A DNA stretch of 21,881 bases from the NCBI GenBank assembly GCA_010015675.1, contig ML976977.1, positions 2,096,164 through 2,118,044 on the forward strand, in the 5' to 3' direction. A model generated the notes under the pieces. The model was not told the DNA's origin and did no database searches. It saw nothing but the letters and a program-made list of their open reading frames with translations. The position numbers were made by a program, and so were the translations under genes. Of this stretch, positions 9,044 to 19,061 are shown piece after piece (position 1 is the first letter of the stretch; each line of letters opens with the position of its first letter). This DNA comes from Byssothecium circinans (lineage: Eukaryota; Ascomycota; Dothideomycetes; Pleosporales; Massarinaceae).

Positions 9044-11611
9044 TTATTGCGGGTGGGTAATCCACTCCTCTATATTATAGTCGCGTATAATATCCTTATC
9101 ATCATCCTTATCCCATCCGCCCTTAGCCTCGCCCTCGTCTTCGGCGTGCTTATCATGTTGAGTTTTGAAACCAGCTCTTATCCATGATCGTATTAACTGA
9201 AGAGCTGCGAGTAGCTCAGCGCCAATTGCGCGTCGTTTGGGCTCGAGTAGGTCGCCAAGCTCGCTGAAGAGTCGCTCGCAATCGCAACTTGATGCTAGGA
9301 CAGTTAATATATCGATCGCAAACTAGCTTAAACACGGGTATTTTAAGCGCAATTCAATCTAATACATGACTGGGTTGCTACTGCCTGTATACTACTTATT
9401 ACTCTACGTAGGTTCTTGAACCTTCCAGCGCTTAAACTCGTCGTCGTGAGCGATCTCAGCTGCCCTATTATTTCGGCGTAGGAACGCGCTAATTACGTCA
9501 TCTATCCCACTTGAAATTGCTGTTGTAGTTATATGACATAGAGGGTGCGTGCGCTAAGGTTTGTACGTTTACTAGAGTTGCTGAAACTGGGCGTTAGCTT
9601 TTGTAAGCCACTCAGGGTAATCAGCCTAGGCGTTATCGCAGTAGTGCTTGTAGTAAGGATAGAGGCAGGTAGCAGCGTAATAGAGTGGTGACTTATTAAG
9701 CTTATTATAGTACTTGTTTACCTTACTCTAGGTAGAGTTAAGGTTGATTTTAAGATGATCTTTGGGCGCGTTAGCTGGGTTGAAGTTAACTTGCTCATAT
9801 AGGCGCACGCGCGCTTTAAGCGCGGCGAGTACGTATTCAAATATAGGCAAAACCTTATAAATAGCACTAAATTTGCCTGTTTTACCGCGTCCCTCTAGCC
9901 TCTTAGTAGCAAGCTTGAGTGGCTCTAAGCAGTCCTGGTACTCAGCAACTACTACCTAGTTAGCAGAGGTAAGCCCTATTGACCTTATCTAGCTTAGAGC
10001 ATCGCGGAGCTAGTTGTTATACTTTACCGCGCGCTAATCTTCTAGAGTTATACGGTTGATCCAGTGCTCAATGTAGGAGTTGTAGGCAGCCTAGAGGGCG
10101 ATCACGCGTTGAAAAGCAGCGTAGTAGGAGTTCCATCAAGTGACTATAGGCTTGACTGGTTCGAGTACCTTAAGACGCTCCCTAGTAGGTAACTTAGTGT
10201 TAGCGGCTTTCTGAAAGTCTTAAAAAAGCTCGTACTATTATAGCGTTTTAATGTAGTTAATGACGTTAGTAAGCACCCCTAGAGGGCCTTGTTTACGCCA
10301 CTCTTGCATGTAGACCTCCTCTGTATTAAGCTCCTCTAGCACGTTGTCGTAGGCGTCTTTGTCACCACTAGAGATGATCGCCTGGCCAATAAGGTTGAGC
10401 GTGTAGGTAGCGCAGTGGAGGCGTCAATAGGTAGGTTCAAACTTATAAACGCGAGTGAGGGCTGTAACCGCAGAGTCATTATTAGTGGCGTTATTAAGTA
10501 CGAAGTAACCTATATTATCGCAAGTAATACGATAGTCTGTAAGCGTCTTGATGATTATCTTAGTAATCGCGTCACCAGTATGGGCGCCCGCGAGCTATAG
10601 CAGAGTAATAGGTAGGTCTCGTATTACTCTAGAAGCGTTAGTAAAGTGAGTAACAACCCTAAAGAAGCTGCGTTTACTACCCTTTGTCGTCTAGCCGTCA
10701 AAGCTTACGTGTATTTTACTTACAGCCTTAGATAAAGCTCTGACAACTTGGGGCTGTATATAGTAGAAAAGACGCATTACGTACATTACCACGCTTTAAG
10801 GACTCACCCATAGCGCCGCCTCTGCCTCTAGGTTGGCAAAACTAATCATCTCATGAAAGGAGGGTCTTGAAAGTAGCTCTATCAGCAAGTTATTATTGAG
10901 TAGGCATAGGACTGCGGCTTATTAAAACCCGTGTAGGTTGAAGTTTCCCATTGCATTAGCTGCCTCTTAAGAGACGCTTATCCCACCCTCTATCGCCTAC
11001 CGTAGAGAGAGCTGCCCACTAAGTTAGCGTTGTATTAGGCCATCCTTTGAGTGCAAATGACCTCTTTTTAGCTGCCTAAGATAGAAGGCAGCAGCTGAAG
11101 TAGCTCTTGAAATATTAAAGGTGCCGCTGTTAACAATCTTATGAGTATGATAGTACTTGCATACAAACTATACTTTACTTAGGTTGTTGCACTCAACAAC
11201 ATGATAACCGTGTTAAAAAATCTAGCTTAGAGAGCGCTTCTATATCTTAAGAGGTTTCATAAACCTCTTTAAACGCGCCCAATTAATGCCGTTAAAGTTG
11301 TCCTCATGGGTGGCATCATCATCATTATCTCTATCTCTACCTCCATCACTATCACTACCTCTAGCTTCAGTTGTAGCCACTGTACTAAGCTCGCTGCCCT
11401 CAGCAGGCCTAATGATCGCCTCCTTGGGTTGTGACTCTAACAACTCTAACTCAAACGTTTGTATAGGCGCGGTGGCCTGGCTCGCAGCAGCCAGGGCTTC
11501 TTAAGGTAATGATGCGCGCTGAGATGGACGTTGAGATAAGAGATCAGATGGACGCGTACGTTTGCTAGCGGCAGCGGCAGAGGTGGATGCTCGTGAGCGT
11601 TTAGTCATCAT
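9044..11611 (-). pseudogene. hAT transposase of element I, RIP-inactivated
   Basis: An 855-codon frame runs from ATG (11611) to TAA (9044) without a net frameshift but with many TAG/TAA and a few TGA stops. The N-terminal 120 residues are Ser/Thr/Lys/Arg-rich, then acidic (open at 11240-11443). Asp305 sits in SFDG-stop-TT, the canonical DGWT motif with Trp turned into TAG. The next acidic motif reads FVLNNATNND, where FVLDNA is usual. A T-TGA-WNS motif replaces TRWNS. The C-terminal dimerisation region (Dimer_Tnp_hAT) is well kept: LASSCDCERLFSELGDLLEP, coded around 9230-9303. A charged tail ends in EEWITHPQ. The enzyme would cut and paste hAT I, but this copy cannot make it. Confidence 0.88.
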
Positions 11612-11963
11612 AGGCAACTTAAAATACAAAAAAAAGCGTCTGTATAGGAGGAAAGGCGACATCAAGTAGGGTAGGATGTGCGCGCACGGAGATAAGAGGT
11701 AGAAGTAAGAGCTAATACGAGTTAGGATAACCCCTGCTAGAAAAACTCAATACTAAAAAACTCGCTCTATGTAAGTCCTCCTGCAACTCTAAAAACCTCA
11801 TACATCTTATAAAACAAGCAATCTAGATAATCAATTCAATCTATTTTCATAGATTTAGCTTGAATTGATTGCAAAATGCACCCAATTTGTATAGGACTAG
11901 ATTGACTTGAATGAATTAGGTTTTGCAATCAATTCAATCAATCTTATCAATCTAGATAGCTTG
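11612..11963. other. Right non-coding part of hAT I: transposase leader and subterminal repeats
   Basis: This 350-base stretch lies upstream of the minus-strand transposase start, so it should hold the transposase promoter. From 11829 to 11945 it contains at least three copies of AATCAATTCAAT-type motifs in both orientations. No other gene is visible. Confidence 0.55.
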
Positions 11964-11975
11964 TTGCGGACTCTA

Positions 11976-11983
11976 GTAGGGCG
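11976..11983. repeat. Right target-site duplication of hAT I (gtagggcg)
   Basis: Identical to the uninterrupted sequence in copy 1, so this is the unmutated partner of 8855-8862. Confidence 0.85.
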
Positions 11984-12014
11984 AGATGAGGACGGGAATA
12001 ATTAGTTCTCTAAG
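11984..12014 (+). pseudogene. Continuation of helicase copy 5 after hAT I
   Basis: AGATGAGGACGGGAATAATT and the following TAGTTCTCTAAG match copy 1 near 1485-1533, apart from a 6-base in-frame gap. Homology then stops at about 12014, which is the right border of the array. Confidence 0.7.
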
Positions 12015-12253
12015 ATATATAGTTGAATCTGACTAACCTTGACCTAATTTTAGAACTAATCATAAAGCGGCACCGCCTTACTTTACTAAAGCCCCTGCTT
12101 AGCGCCTCGCCTCATCAGACCTTCCCGAAGAAACAGAACCTCTGAATGCGCACAGTGTTTCTTATCTTATCGCGTCGCGTCGTACGCGTACATGAACCTT
12201 TTTCCCTTATTGCTACCCCTTCTCTCTTCTTCTAGATATCTCCTTTAATAATC
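12015..12253 (+). promoter_or_regulatory. Upstream region of the second OrsD-family gene
   Basis: This stretch is less AT-biased than the array and has no homology to its leader. The last 60 bases before the ATG are rich in C and T (CCCCTTCTCTCTTCTTCTAG), a common feature of fungal promoters and transcription start zones. It ends in ATAATCATGG at the presumed start. No TATA box stands out. Confidence 0.45.
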
Positions 12254-12990
12254 ATGGATCTTTTCACATTCTACGCCCAGAACCAAGTCCTTATATGCAA
12301 GCCGTGTGCCTACGCTATTGCGCCTCTGCATCTTATTAGCCACATTAAGAACGTACACGCTTATGAGGCATGCTGTGATGCAGGCCTTGATTTCACTAAA
12401 TCTTGCGCAAACAAAGTAGCCAACGCTATCGCTAAATGCCTGCAAGAGAAATACAACCTACTTAATCTAAGCACCTAGAGGATTCTACGGCTACTGCCTA
12501 CAGAGCCACCTCTTCTAGACCTAAAGCTTTACTGGGGTTATCAGTGTAGTTACTGCGACTTTGTACTCTCCCACACAAAATCAGCTTAAGAATGCATGAA
12601 GCAGCACTTTAATCAGCACCGACTGCTACCCTAGAAGTAAGGTTAGATAGCAAAGATTACGGATATACTAGAAGAGGACAAGGGACCATTATATAGTAAG
12701 GTATACTACTAGCGCTTTTTTGCTTCACGTCACTAGAGCTCCTTCTTTACCGTAAACGTCCTGACTCAGGTATAGGAGGTAGCTAAGACTAAACCTAGAG
12801 GACATCCTAACCTCTACTAAGCCTTGATTAATGAGCAGCTTTTGGCAGGGAACTATGAGCAAGACGCTAGAGCGCAGGTCTATAGTAGCTAGGTCTCAAA
12901 GACTAAAGTATCGCCGTGGCTTAAGATGACTAGGTGGCCGCGCTATTTCAATGGCCTAAACATGGCGGACGTCGCGCCGCTGGCATACGC

Positions 12991-12998
12991 AGCTAACC
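12991..12998. repeat. Left target-site duplication of hAT II (agctaacc)
   Basis: A perfect 8-base match to 16525-16532. Taking one copy away rejoins the host frame as GCT AAC CTA ATT. Confidence 0.92.
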
Positions 12999-13109
12999 TA
13001 GAGCTCGTAACGGACGGATCTCAGATCTGGATCCATGGAGCTCCGTCCTAATTAGGCAACTCTATGAGCTACGTAGCTCTATGGATCTAGATAGAGCTAA
13101 GGGCTAGTC

Positions 13110-13511
13110 TCATAGTAGTTAGTATAGTAGTTACCTAGCGTTCGTTAGAAAGCTTAGTATATCAGATTCTCGCGTCGCTGCTGTAAATTGATGATTTGAC
13201 GTCGCGCGTTTAAGTACGTCGTGTAGCTATAGGGCCTTTTTATACGTTTATTTTCTATTAAAATAGGCGCCTGCGCCTACATTTTTAAACCAAATTGCCG
13301 CTAAATAATTAACGCATTTTACAAATTCTACACTACTAACCTCCACGCTAGTCACCCAATAGATCTCTACCTAACTTTAGAAGCTATTTGCAGTATATCT
13401 AAAGCCTTCAGGATTTAATTTTAGTGTTAATTGGTTGAGATTTGGTGGAGTTGTAGGGGTAACTAGTAACCTTAAAATGACAAAATCTAAGGGCAAAATT
13501 GTCTCAATGTC
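13110..13511. other. Left non-coding part of hAT II
   Basis: About 400 bases lie between the palindrome-rich left end and the probable transposase stop. The stretch is AT-rich around 13240-13330 (TTTTCTATTAAAATAGG). It should contain the 3' end of the transposase transcript. No other gene or RNA is visible. Confidence 0.4.
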
Positions 13512-16288
13512 TTAATTGCCCTCCAGCTGTAAGAAAGGATCCTAAGATGCCACGTCAAAGTTGCCCATTAAGAAGCCTTGGCTGCTGCTAGCCTGAGAGC
13601 TCTGTATAGAGCTTTAAGGGCTCTATTTGATTATTCCTAGCAACTCTAGTTCTATATTAAGATTACTTATCTAGTAGCTAAGGCAAACTAGAGCTTCCTG
13701 TGTATCTTTAATAAGAGATGCCTAACATGCTGTAACTGTATTTCCACCTAGGCTGAAGACTCTCTTAGGTTCATCGCTCATGGCAGGCGTAGCGTATACG
13801 TCAATTGCCATGCGAGAGAGCCTAGGATACCTTGACTGGACGATAGGAAGCCTCTAGTACTTAGAGGGATGTGAGCTGCCAGTGTAATCCTCCTATAAGT
13901 ACGCAGTAATCTCGTCGTTGATAGTCCTCATAGGCGCCAGCGTCGTAGACCTCTTGCCCAGTCGATCTATCACAGAATTAAACGACCCGTACCTTAATTG
14001 CTGAGTAGAATTAGGGCGTTTAATAGGCCTCAAAGGCTCCCGTGTAACTATAGGTAAACTGCTATAATTATCCTTAAAGAATTGTCTAACTTTTATAAGC
14101 TGGTCTATGGCGTGATTTTTGCCCCAGAGCTCTGTATAACTAGCTACTTTCCATCAAGGATTAAGTATCATAGCAGCAGCGTATAATGGACTCTTAGTAG
14201 TTAAATTATAGTACTTCTAAGCCTTATTCCAGGCCTGCTCAACGCTGACGTAGATTCCTTTGTTGCCGTAGGTCCGTAGGGCGTAAGTTTTCAGCTTCTC
14301 TAGGGCGTCCATCATTGAATTAAGTATAAGAGATACTAACATGATTGGAGGCTCCTCTTTCTGCTCATCAGGACGTCCTTCAAGCTTTAAAGTAGCCTCT
14401 TAAAACAGTACAAGGACCTCTAGAATCTCTTCAACTTACTGCTAGTCCTTTGCCGTTAACTAGTATTCAATAACAAAACGTGTTGATGAGTCCTTAGGAC
14501 GACGTCCTATTATACTTTTCTCAACGGGTCAAATCTTAAGCTCATACGTAGCTCTCTCATGCCTGAAGAAGTAATCTAGAACACGCCGTAGCCAGTAGGC
14601 ACGTTTAATCATGTCTGCCGTCAAATTCCACCTATAGAGAAGTCAGCTATTGCTAGGTGTTAACGCGCGCTACTTAAAGTTTAGAGTTCAACTCCACTAG
14701 CTCTACTAAGAGATAACTCCATAGTCGCGTAATATCAAATCGAGTTGCCCATGATAGGATTGAGGCTGATTTGGAGTGGTGGTTATAGAGAAACAATTTA
14801 GTGCTATAGTTAAAAATAAGACATTATATAAAAAGTTACTTACTAAGTATTATTATCAGGAAGTAACACTAGGGGATCTAGTGTACGACCTCCCCTAGGG
14901 TTTTCCTCTCTCTAAATGTGGCCTTGGGCTTCGTTAAAGCGTTGTATCCGCCCTAGAGATTTGCGAATCTAGTTTATAGTTAATTAAATGACAGCAATCA
15001 GTCCACGGCTACGATAGTAGCTAGTCTCCTCCTTTAGAGAAGTAAGCTCTCTCTTAGAGACGTTAAACATCTTATAATTAAGGCTGTAAAATAGGTCCCT
15101 AGCTATAAGATTAAGGATGTAGCCAGCACATCTTATCCTCTAGTAGACAGGATTAAAGTGTAAAATTACACCTAGCTGCGTAAGGGCTTGATTATTTAAA
15201 GAGGCGTTATCATAAGCCTATGCGCCTGTTTTCTTCTTAATCTTAAAGGCCTTAAGCGTTTATATTATAGCCTTTCTTATATTAGTTCCTGTGTATGGAG
15301 ATTCCATCTCCTATAGAGATAAGAGGGCTGTATTACACTTATTATTCACATCCACCTAGTGGCTAACGATTGCAAGCAATCTATGTATCCTCTAGTTGGT
15401 CCACCCGTTAAAGGATAGATGTATTTTGCTAGGGCAATCCTTTAAGGCCTTCCTGAGGACCTCCTTCTTAGCCTCAAACTATTGAAGGACCTAGTTCCGC
15501 ATCATTCAATTGTTAGGCAAGAGGCTCTGGCCAGTGAGCTCTATACGGCTGAGTAACCTCCTAAAATACTCGCTACTTAGCTTATAGAAGGGAATCTTGT
15601 CGGCTATAATCTAGGTAAGTAGGTCCTTCTGTATGCCCTAGGGATTAAACACTGTTACAGCTTTACTATGTATAGCTTGTTATATAGGATCCTTATCGTC
15701 CAAAGTAGCTAAGATAGATGATATGCCTTTGTTAGTGCTAGGAGCCTTAACTAGGAGGCTCCTTACGTGATTATACTGCTCTATATAGCGCGCGCGGAGG
15801 TGATTAAGGACGCCGCCTCCGCCGTTGACCTTTAAAACGGCGTTATGCGGAGAATCCTCTAGGTGATAGTGCTTACAAAGATACTACTATATCTTATCCT
15901 CTATACGCTATAAGGGTACTCTATATAGCTAGTAGCTAGCGCGTCTCCTAACCTACCACTCATCTACCAGGTATCCAGGGATTTTGTTATAATTGACCTA
16001 GTTATAGTTAAATTCAGCCACTCTAGGCCTCTTTGGAGCTCGCCGGCGAGCCTCTTAAGTTCCTCCATGAGATTGAGGGCCTCTGGAAGGCCCTTTGCCG
16101 CCGTCAGTCTTATAGGCAGAGGCGTCACTATCTGATAGTACGTTGACGGGACGCTAATAGTCAGCGCGCCTGCGAGACGGGGTGGAAACTGGCGACGGTG
16201 AGGCTCTAGATGGGGTAATCTAGGGCGTAGAAAGCCTTAGAGCCCTCCTTAGGGTGTTCTAAAGCCTCCTTAGGGGATTTTAGAACAT
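13512..16288 (-). pseudogene. hAT transposase of element II, RIP-inactivated and frameshifted
   Basis: The frame starts at ATG 16288 and reads a basic, Ser/Pro-rich N-terminus (PKRPRVAEFNYN). It reaches the catalytic DGWT motif at about residue 294, which here reads SFNGWTN (Asp to Asn, GAC to AAC). AYDNASLNNQAL, the second acidic motif, follows downstream. From about 14640 downward the readable frame differs by two bases, so at least one indel lies between 15409 and 14315. In that second frame come SPLYAAAMILNP and the dimerisation region SRMAIDVYATPAMSDEPKRV, both typical of fungal hAT enzymes. Many TAG/TAA stops occur in both parts. A TAG at 13623 probably replaces Trp, and the true end may be the TAA at 13512. 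The enzyme is not functional in this copy. Confidence 0.82.
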
Positions 16289-16361
16289 ATTGAATAATTA
16301 TTAAGTCATGATTAACGTCTATAGAGGCTATAGGGGGGACGGCCAACGTCAAACAACTAAG

Positions 16362-16389
16362 GTTTCAACATAAATAGTTATGTTGAAAC
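16362..16389. other. Perfect 12-bp stem, 4-base loop hairpin
   Basis: GTTTCAACATAA, loop ATAG, TTATGTTGAAAC. It lies about 75 bases upstream of the minus-strand transposase start, inside hAT II. It could act in the transposase leader or as a relic of another insertion. The function is unknown. Confidence 0.7.
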
Positions 16390-16524
16390 AACGTCTCAAG
16401 CCTCCTAAAAAAGGTTTCATTTGTGCCTAATTAGGTAAGGCGTATAGCTCCATGAGATCTATGGAGCTACGTAGCTTATAGAGCTAGCTCCATGGATCTA
16501 GAGCTCCGTACGTTACAAGCTCTA

Positions 16525-16532
16525 AGCTAACC
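16525..16532. repeat. Right target-site duplication of hAT II (agctaacc)
   Basis: A perfect copy of 12991-12998. The host OrsD frame resumes immediately after it. Confidence 0.92.
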
Positions 16533-18457
16533 TAATTACTAAGCCTGCCCTTGTTATCCTTAGAGAGAGTTTTAAGCGCCTTATCAAGCGCGCACACTAA
16601 TCCATTCATGAGGATAGGATTAGCGTTTTTGACCAGGCACAGATCAATAGCTTCATTGCCGGCCGTTCTGCGAAGCACGATCGTATGCTCATGGTGAAGC
16701 TTAGGAAGAGCACATTCCGTGCCTATAAGAGCCTATGGAAGCGCCTTCTCTGCTTTGCATATTAAATAAGCTAGCCAACGTAGAGCATCCCCTTGCCACA
16801 TAGGCTTACTAACGCCTAGCTATTTCACCTTAATTAGGTCCTCTGCGTTGCGGAGGAGACCTTGTCCTTCTAGCACCTACTAGGAAGCGACGCGTCGCCC
16901 ATGGAAGGAGATAGGGCAGGAGAGGTCGTCCATGACCTTGACAGAGCGTCTCTGCAGCTATGCATTGCTCTGCTTAACTACATGCTTAAAGGCGACCACT
17001 TCAAGAGCGTGGTGTTGAGCTTTCTTGCTGTCCTAGGCATTAATAAGAACCCTAGTGGCGTCTTCCATAGCCTACTTAGCTATTCGCCTGATCTCTCTAA
17101 GTTTATCAAGATAGCGCAGATGCTTATCGTACAGCGATTAGTCATTACTGCAGAAGAAGGCGAAGTTGATCACCCGTCAGACATGCTAGATAAGATGAGA
17201 GAGCGTTTTATGGTGTGGGGGTCTCAGATAGCCTTTGACTAGGTATGCCGCCTCTAGTCCTACGCGAAAAAGGTAGTTAGCAACACGACGTTGCTTGGCT
17301 CTATTGCCTAGTCAGAGGATGGGAGCTTGGTCCAGTACAAGGACATAGGCTTTAGCATAGACGCACTGCGAGAGTTTATCGCCAGCTAGGTTCGCAAGGC
17401 CTAGTAAGAGCTAGAAGGCCTGCTCCTTCTCTATCCTAATGAAGCTCGCAATAATGTAGTGCCATAAGTGCTACTCTATCATCTCTAAGATAACTACAGT
17501 AATAAGAAGAGGGGCTAGAACTTCCTTTAAGACTAGCGCAACGCGGACCAGCTTAGGCAGGGCGGCGATAGATAGCTGCTTAACAGGGTACTTAAGAATA
17601 ACTAGCTGAGGGACGAGATGCTTGCTATGAGCCCAGAATCATAGCTTCAATAGAAGAAGAAGGCGGTGCAGGCGTACTTTGAGAAGGTGGACGAGTTCCT
17701 TGAGCGGCTGCTCCTGCTCATCCACATGACAGGCGGGCAGCCGCCGCGCGGCACGGAGCTGATAGGGCTGCAGCATAGCAACACTGCGCAGGGACAGCAC
17801 CGTGGTGTCTTCATTAAAGAAGGCTTGATTAGCATAGTCACCTCTTACTATAAGGGCTATAACATCACTAGGTCTACGAAGATTATCCACTGATACCTAC
17901 TAAAAGAAGTGAGCGAGCTGCTTGTGTACTATCTCTAGCTCATTCTGCCCTTTTAGCAGCAGCTTGATATCCTCGTCTATAAACGCAGAGATCCGCATTC
18001 AACGTTTCTATAGCCGAAGGGAAATGGAACCTAGAACTCTAATCAGCTTACTTAGGTGATCTTATAAGAGGCGCGTCTGTACCTAGACATAAAACTTAGC
18101 ATTCTAACCTACTAACACCTCGCCATTGCCATCTCTCGCTAACATCTGCCGTGTGGTGGTTTTAAGCGAGACTACAGTATTGACAAGAAACTCGCGGACG
18201 AACAGGCGACGCATAGCACATGGATTGCTGGCATAGTATACGCTTAAGGCCTGTAGGAGGCTCTAGGTCATGTAAAGGCACGGAGTTCAGAGTATCAAGC
18301 CATTAGTCGGGAATGGCATAGCTTCCTTAGGTTTCAGACATACTTGGGAGCTCAAAAACGCCCACTTAGTAAATATGAGGATGGAGGACCTCTAGCTAAG
18401 AGAGCGCGTTAAGGATACTAACTACTGTGTTAGATTACGCTTAGGGGAGCGGTAGTG

Positions 18458-18528
18458 CTATCCTAGGGCTCTATCCTAGGGCTCTATTAACAGTTAGCCC
18501 TATCCTAGGGCTCTATTGATAGTCAGCC
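18458..18528. repeat. Minisatellite A (13-bp and 16-bp units)
   Basis: The 13-base unit CTATCCTAGGGCT occurs three times (18458, 18471, 18500). The last two are each followed by a 16-base unit (CTATTAACAGTTAGCC and CTATTGATAGTCAGCC), giving two 29-bp composite units. Confidence 0.85.
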
Positions 18529-18531
18529 CTA

Positions 18532-18621
18532 CTATCATCATATACGTAAATGGATTATACCCTATCATTATATACCTAAATAGATTATACCCTATCATTA
18601 TATACCTAAATGGATTATACC
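18532..18621. repeat. Minisatellite B (3 x 30 bp)
   Basis: Three units of 30 bases begin CTATCATNATATAC and end GATTATACC. They differ at a few positions. Block B starts three bases after block A and runs straight into block C. Confidence 0.9.
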
Positions 18622-18733
18622 CTAACTAAGAGGACGTGACGGATTATGCCTAACTAAGAGGACGCGACGGATTATGCCTAACTAAGAGAACGCGACGGAT
18701 TATACCTAACTAAGAGGACGCGACGGATTATGC
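18622..18733. repeat. Minisatellite C (4 x 28 bp)
   Basis: Four units of 28 bases begin CTAACTAAGAGRACG and end GGATTATRC. The differences are only transitions. The shared GGATTAT-RC ending suggests that B and C descend from one ancestral unit. Confidence 0.92.
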
Positions 18734-19061
18734 CTAATCTATGGTAGAATAGGTCTAGCGTCAGGGTCACTAGCCTGAATCTAGGGCGCAGATAGGGATA
18801 ATCCATAGGAATGGGAGGGCTAATCCATTCTACAGCGACACGTTCTCCTAATAAATTTTGTATACAGCTATTGCTTAGTAGCATCAGGAGCACCAATCCC
18901 CCATCCTACAGCTTTATCTTTTGCGTTAGTGACGGTTAAGGTGAGGGTAGACTCTTACAGCAATAGAGTTCTACTAGAATGCATGGTTACCTGCAGTAGC
19001 AACATTACTACAACTAAGCGCAACCCGCCGCAGGAGAAATGGCAGCTGAACCTAATCACCG

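Larger units (their letters stand above)
8863..11975. mobile_element. hAT-superfamily DNA transposon I (3113 bp)
   Basis: The terminal inverted repeats are TAGACTCCGCAA (8863-8874) and TTGCGGACTCTA (11964-11975), matching at 11 of 12 positions. An 8-bp target duplication flanks them, which is the hallmark size for hAT. The insertion interrupts the copy-5 helicase fragment, whose sequence continues on both sides as in copy 1. The element carries one transposase gene on the minus strand. Both subterminal zones contain repeated AATCAATTCAAT/ATTGAATTGATT motifs. Confidence 0.92.
12999..16524. mobile_element. hAT-superfamily DNA transposon II (3526 bp)
   Basis: The ends are TAGAGCTCGTAACGGACGGA (12999-13018) and its inverted partner at 16505-16524, matching at 18 of 20 positions. 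A perfect 8-bp duplication flanks them. The subterminal zones are full of palindromes: GAGCTACGTAGCTC (13066-13079) and a partner near 16467, CCATGGAGCT near both ends, and CCTAATTAGG near both ends. The element lies in codon 249 of the OrsD-family gene and carries a minus-strand transposase. Its sequence and length differ from hAT I, so it is a different family. Confidence 0.92.
12254..18412 (+). pseudogene. OrsD-family protein with tyrosine-recombinase-like domain, interrupted by hAT II
   Basis: Exons 12254-12998 and 16533-18412 join in frame, giving 874 codons ending at TAA 18410. Residues 12-35 hold a C-x2-C-x11-H-x4-H finger (Cys15, Cys18, His30, His35). A second finger uses Cys98, Cys101, His118 and His122. 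An OrsD-typical VSPWLKMTRWPRYF...VAPLAYA stretch follows. The C-terminal third has TGGQPPRGTEL (Arg654), a KIIHRYLPKEVSELL strand-helix, a TY-stop-HLAI box (TAA at the Arg position), and His809 nine residues before Tyr818, then an SREWHSFL ending also found in copy 1. No helicase follows. Stops are mainly TAG for CAG. Open stretches survive at 12254-12478, 16901-17242 and 17666-17893, the last with many intact CAG codons. OrsD membership is firm; recombinase activity is inferred. Confidence 0.82.
18413..19061. other. Intergenic stretch with minisatellites
   Basis: From the stop of the second OrsD gene to the third copy there is no readable gene. 18458-18733 is filled by three tandem repeat blocks. 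18734-19061 holds no recognised element. ATG codons at 18979 and 19039 do not read in frame into the third OrsD copy, although the one at 19039 would if one base were lost or gained. Confidence 0.5.

Noticed and set aside
8978..9187. Plus-strand hydrophobic 69-codon frame
   Set aside because: It is antisense to the C-terminal dimerisation region and tail of the hAT I transposase.
11286..11504. Plus-strand Ser/Leu-rich 72-codon frame
   Set aside because: It is antisense to the acidic, Ser-rich N-terminus of the hAT I transposase, which reads in one frame with the rest of that gene.
17639..17890. Minus-strand frames of 83 and 64 codons
   Set aside because: They are antisense shadows of the least mutated part of the OrsD/recombinase-like gene.
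18440..18530. Telomere-like repeats (CCTAGGG, CCCTAA fragments)
   Set aside because: Only scattered TAGGG strings inside a 13-base unit occur. There is no TTAGGG tandem run, so no telomere or interstitial telomere is claimed.
18458..18733. CRISPR array
   Set aside because: The 28-30 bp units are contiguous with no unique spacers, and the genome type is fungal. This is a minisatellite.
18678..18896. Minus-strand 72-codon frame
   Set aside because: It begins in unique DNA and ends in the 28-base minisatellite, so part of its sequence is just the repeat. No family features.
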